Assembly: GCA_023052935.1 (NCBI GenBank)
Contig: CM041294.1
Coordinates: 85,855,474 to 85,919,473, forward strand
From: Piezodorus guildinii
Lineage: Eukaryota; Arthropoda; Insecta; Hemiptera; Pentatomidae
Direction: 5' to 3'
DNA: 64,000 nucleotides
Both the position numbers and the translations under genes were made by a program. The notes under the pieces are model-generated. The model was not told the origin of the DNA and made no database searches. It was given only the letters and a program-made list of their open reading frames with translations. Below are positions 61,200 to 64,000 of this stretch, piece after piece (positions within the stretch are counted from its first letter, which is position 1; every line of letters begins with the position of its first letter).

Positions 61200-62090
61200 A
61201 ACTTCAATACGACTCAAGAAAAATGAAGGTGCTATTAAACCTTCGTTATTATTATGTAGTCTATAATTTCCCTTTAGCCAAGGCCCCTTCTTTGTTGCCT
61301 AGTTTTGAGGTGATGGCCTTTTGAACGATCTAATCTGATTTTGAATAAGCTTTTGTTGGAGAAATCTTTTAGACTATTTTGATATATCCGGGTTAATATC
61401 TAAGAGATCATCAGATTTATTTCTAAAAAAATAGTGTAATTTGTTCGTTTATTCATTTAAAGCCACTTTATGGTACTGTGGCAATCGGACGATGCTACAG
61501 TGGGATTCCTTAATATCCAGTTTAATTAGTATAGGGATCGTTTAACTAGTACCTGACATTGCACAGGTTCAGGATCACCATTTTACGTCCCCAAAAGAAC
61601 CTTTGAGCCATCTATCGGGTTTAAACCCTAGTTGCTATAGAAGGCTGTTATGCTAGCTACTACACTATAAAGCACTGTGATACATTTCCACATGTCCCAA
61701 CCCGATTGTGGCAGAATTATTATTTATTGCTTTATTTAAACCGTGGTGCTTTAACTTTCAACCTCTATAAACAGACTTCGCCTCTTTCCTAATCATCCTC
61801 TTGCACTTCTGTTAACCTGTAAAAAGTACAAATCTCTGTATTTACTTAACCCAAGACTCAGTTAATGTGGCGTATAGTTATAACCTCCTTTACGTCTGTA
61901 TATTAATGCTTAAAGAATGATAAAGATTGTATCACATATTGAATGTTAGAATTTTAATTTTGATTTGAAATTGCATTATATGAATTAATTTACTAATTAT
62001 TGAGAAAAATATCACAATCATACCTTACACATGTCGGCCCTGGAATGTTTTAAAAGGAGTGAAACATTTTTGGTGAAGCCTTCCTTTGAA
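61200..62090. other. AT-rich DNA with an inverted SINE head
   Basis: 61590-61720 carries the second-type SINE in reverse (gctagctactacactataaa, with B-box-like gggtttaaaccc). The rest has no supported gene. Confidence 0.4.
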
Positions 62091-62093
62091 GGA

Positions 62094-62645
62094 GGTGTAA
62101 AGTGGTGGTCCCAAACATGTACTATGTTCGGTACTCGTAAAATATCCTATCCTAATTAAACTTGGGTAGAAAGAATTTAGAAATCTCATTGTAGCGTCGT
62201 TTGATTAGTCGCAGTAGCATGAATGGACGTTAACAGAATAAGAAAACAAAAATCGTGTCACATATTAACTGCCAGAATTTAAATTATATTTTATAAATTA
62301 TGTTTAAACTATTTAGAAGATATTACATACTTTACTAAGATGACGACGGGTGAATTCAATATCGGGGGGAGGAAAGGGTTGGAGGGGGAGGGGGAGGGGG
62401 TCCCTAGTGGTGTAGTAGATAGTATAGCAGCCATATATGCCGTTAAATGGCCAACAGATTTTTTAAAGGGGGTAATATTCCATGGTAATGCCATTCTCTT
62501 AGATTAAACGTAAAATGGTGGTCCCAAACTTGTACGAAGTAAGGTACTCGCTAAATATCCCTATCCTAATAAAACCTGGATAGGCAGAATTTAGGACACT
62601 TTGTTCTATTAGCCAAAGTAGCATTAAAGTGATGCAAAATATATA
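62094..62645 (+). mobile_element. two copies of a SINE body, one with tRNA-like head
   Basis: 62094-62240 and 62513-62645 share gtggtcccaaac, gtactcg.aaatatcc and tatcctaat-aaac-tgg. The second is preceded at 62400 by the head tagtggtgtagtagatagta, giving a SINE of about 230 bp; the first lacks the head. A G-rich run lies at 62365-62402. Confidence 0.5.
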
Positions 62646-62669
62646 AACAAAACTCTACATTAGTTTGAA

Positions 62670-62870
62670 ATTCCGCCCTCGAAAGCCGCGCGAATTTCTC
62701 TTTAGAGCGGTTAATCATAAGCGAACTAGAAATTTAATTAATGTCTTTGGGCGGAAGATGCGAAAGTGGCTCTCCAATAATGTTTTAGCGAATTTCTCTT
62801 TCTGCGAATGAATAAAAAATGTCGTACAATCTTCGATTAGGTCTGCTATTTATTAAATCGGAAACTTTTA
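62670..62870. other. GC-richer unique segment
   Basis: Contains aattccgccctcgaaagccg, ctttgggcggaagatgcgaa and two copies of gcgaatttctcttt (62690 and 62789). No ORF. Could be a conserved non-coding element; resembles in composition, not sequence, the island at 21420. Confidence 0.3.
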
Positions 62871-62879
62871 ATTATTTTT

Positions 62880-63305
62880 AAATTACTCGTAATATGTTAC
62901 AGATTTACAACTGTATTAATAAAGTAAATGTAATGGAAATATATTAAAATATTATACAACCATGCAGAGATACTTGGTAATGGCCATCACTCAAAAAATT
63001 TTCGTAATCAGAAGGTCTCTAGGTCATCTTCTTTTCATAAGTAATTGAGAATTATTAGGAATCGGTAAGGAACAAGGATTGAAATAAGTGGGTTAGTCAG
63101 CATATGGAAGATTAAGATTATTATTTATAATTTTATTTTCGACAAAATAAGTAGCATTTAGGATTTTAAGAAGGTTATTTAAATGTAAATATTGCATACG
63201 GGAAGAATTCGATGGTTAAGTAGAGCCCCAAAGCTCAATTCCTGAAGTCTATATCGGCCTTATGATGGTCGATGAGTTTTCTTATTTAGTAGTAAGAAAA
63301 ATAAC
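62880..63305 (-). mobile_element. Jockey family-2 3' end, decayed
   Basis: Minus-strand order matches 45125-45550: UTR side at 62890-63000, then the region equivalent to SIPDN and NKxIxxxLN, ending near taagtccat-like tatatcggcc at 63250. No open frame. Confidence 0.55.
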
Positions 63306-63344
63306 TAATAAATAAATAATTTTTTTAAATTTATTTCGGGTAAC

Positions 63345-64000
63345 ACAGGACATTCACGTGACTCGGTTGTTAAAATCAATTTGAGAACATAAATTAATTT
63401 TAAATCTGAAAAAGTTTAAAGAATTATATGAAAAATATTTTTATTGATTAAATAATATAATTATGTACTACAATCAACTAAATTTATGCCTTATTTTTCG
63501 TTCATAATGCATAATTTTATTCTCAAATCTCAGCTTTCCAACGACACATTATACGTCTATATCACTATTTTTATACTTGGAATAATTAACTTTACCTAAA
63601 AAAAAAAATATTTTCTCTTTTCTACTTTCGAATTGTATATTTGGTTATTTTTTAATAAGATGATATGGTTAACTATATGTAGCATTAAAACTCAAAGATA
63701 CTTTAGAGGAAGAAAACTTAAAATATCATAATTTAAGCCCCAGACTATTTCAATCAGAACGAAACCAAGATCACATTGAAGCCCATTAAATTGTACATCG
63801 ATATAACAATTTAAATAAAAATCGTTAAAGCAATCTTTGAGAAAATGGTAATAGGTAAGTGAAAGTAAAACGGTGCTAAATGCATAGTATAAAGTGGCTA
63901 TTTGTCTCGATTTTTATGAAAAAGTTTATGTACCATCTCAGGCATACACGCTTCTAAAATTTGTAAGTTTTATACAACTGATCGTTTTTGAGTTAGACTT
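63345..64000 (-). mobile_element. element T copy running off the window
   Basis: Distal terminus (cgggtaacacaggacattca) followed by tcagctttccaacgacacat, aaaatatcataatttaagcc and aagtggctatttgtctcgat. Incomplete at the window end. Confidence 0.65.

Overview
This 64 kb window looks like gene-poor, AT-rich DNA from an animal nuclear genome, most likely an insect. The basis is Jockey-type LINEs with an insect-style ORF1, RTE, I-like and CR1-like LINE remnants, tRNA-derived SINEs, long AT microsatellites and canonical GT-AG intron borders. An order such as Hemiptera is possible but I cannot establish it. There are no operons, prokaryotic signals, rRNA, CRISPR arrays or intact tRNA genes.

Layout. 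1-6.5 kb: a hammerhead-like motif, a nested LINE tail with target-site duplication (TSD), a broken RNase-H LINE (1.3-2.8 kb) and remnants of RTE-like and CR1-like LINEs. 6.5-11.4 kb: a possible host exon on the minus strand, then a complete Jockey-clade retrotransposon (6822-11407) with a perfect 14-bp TSD, a gag-like ORF1 and an endonuclease/reverse transcriptase ORF2 broken by one nonsense codon. 12-30 kb: many 3'-end LINE fragments, SINEs, hammerhead-like inverted repeats and copies of an abundant ~1 kb AT-rich repeat (called element T here). 30.9-34.6 kb, minus strand: the best candidate for a real gene, a two-exon small secreted Cys-rich protein with TATA box and initiator, but with a reading-frame conflict in exon 1. 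35.2-37.7 kb: an almost perfect 1285-bp tandem duplication containing, in each copy, a juxtaposed acceptor/donor (CAG|GTGAGT) like a recursive-splicing site. 38-64 kb: mostly AT-rich filler with more T copies, a SINE nested in T, a 1.09 kb hAT-like MITE with 8-bp TSDs, another inverted-repeat DNA element, and further hammerhead-bearing insertions.

The most unusual signal is a set of about ten loci with a hammerhead-ribozyme-like core (CUGANGA, stem II, GAAACGUY) flanked by long inverted arms. Three are bounded by direct repeats of 12, 13 and 15 bp, so they insert as units, and two independent copies share the same termini. The closest known relatives are hammerheads in Penelope-like element pLTRs and retrozymes, but no Penelope RT or GIY-YIG domain is visible here. 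All functional statements are read by eye; no alignment, folding or database search was run.
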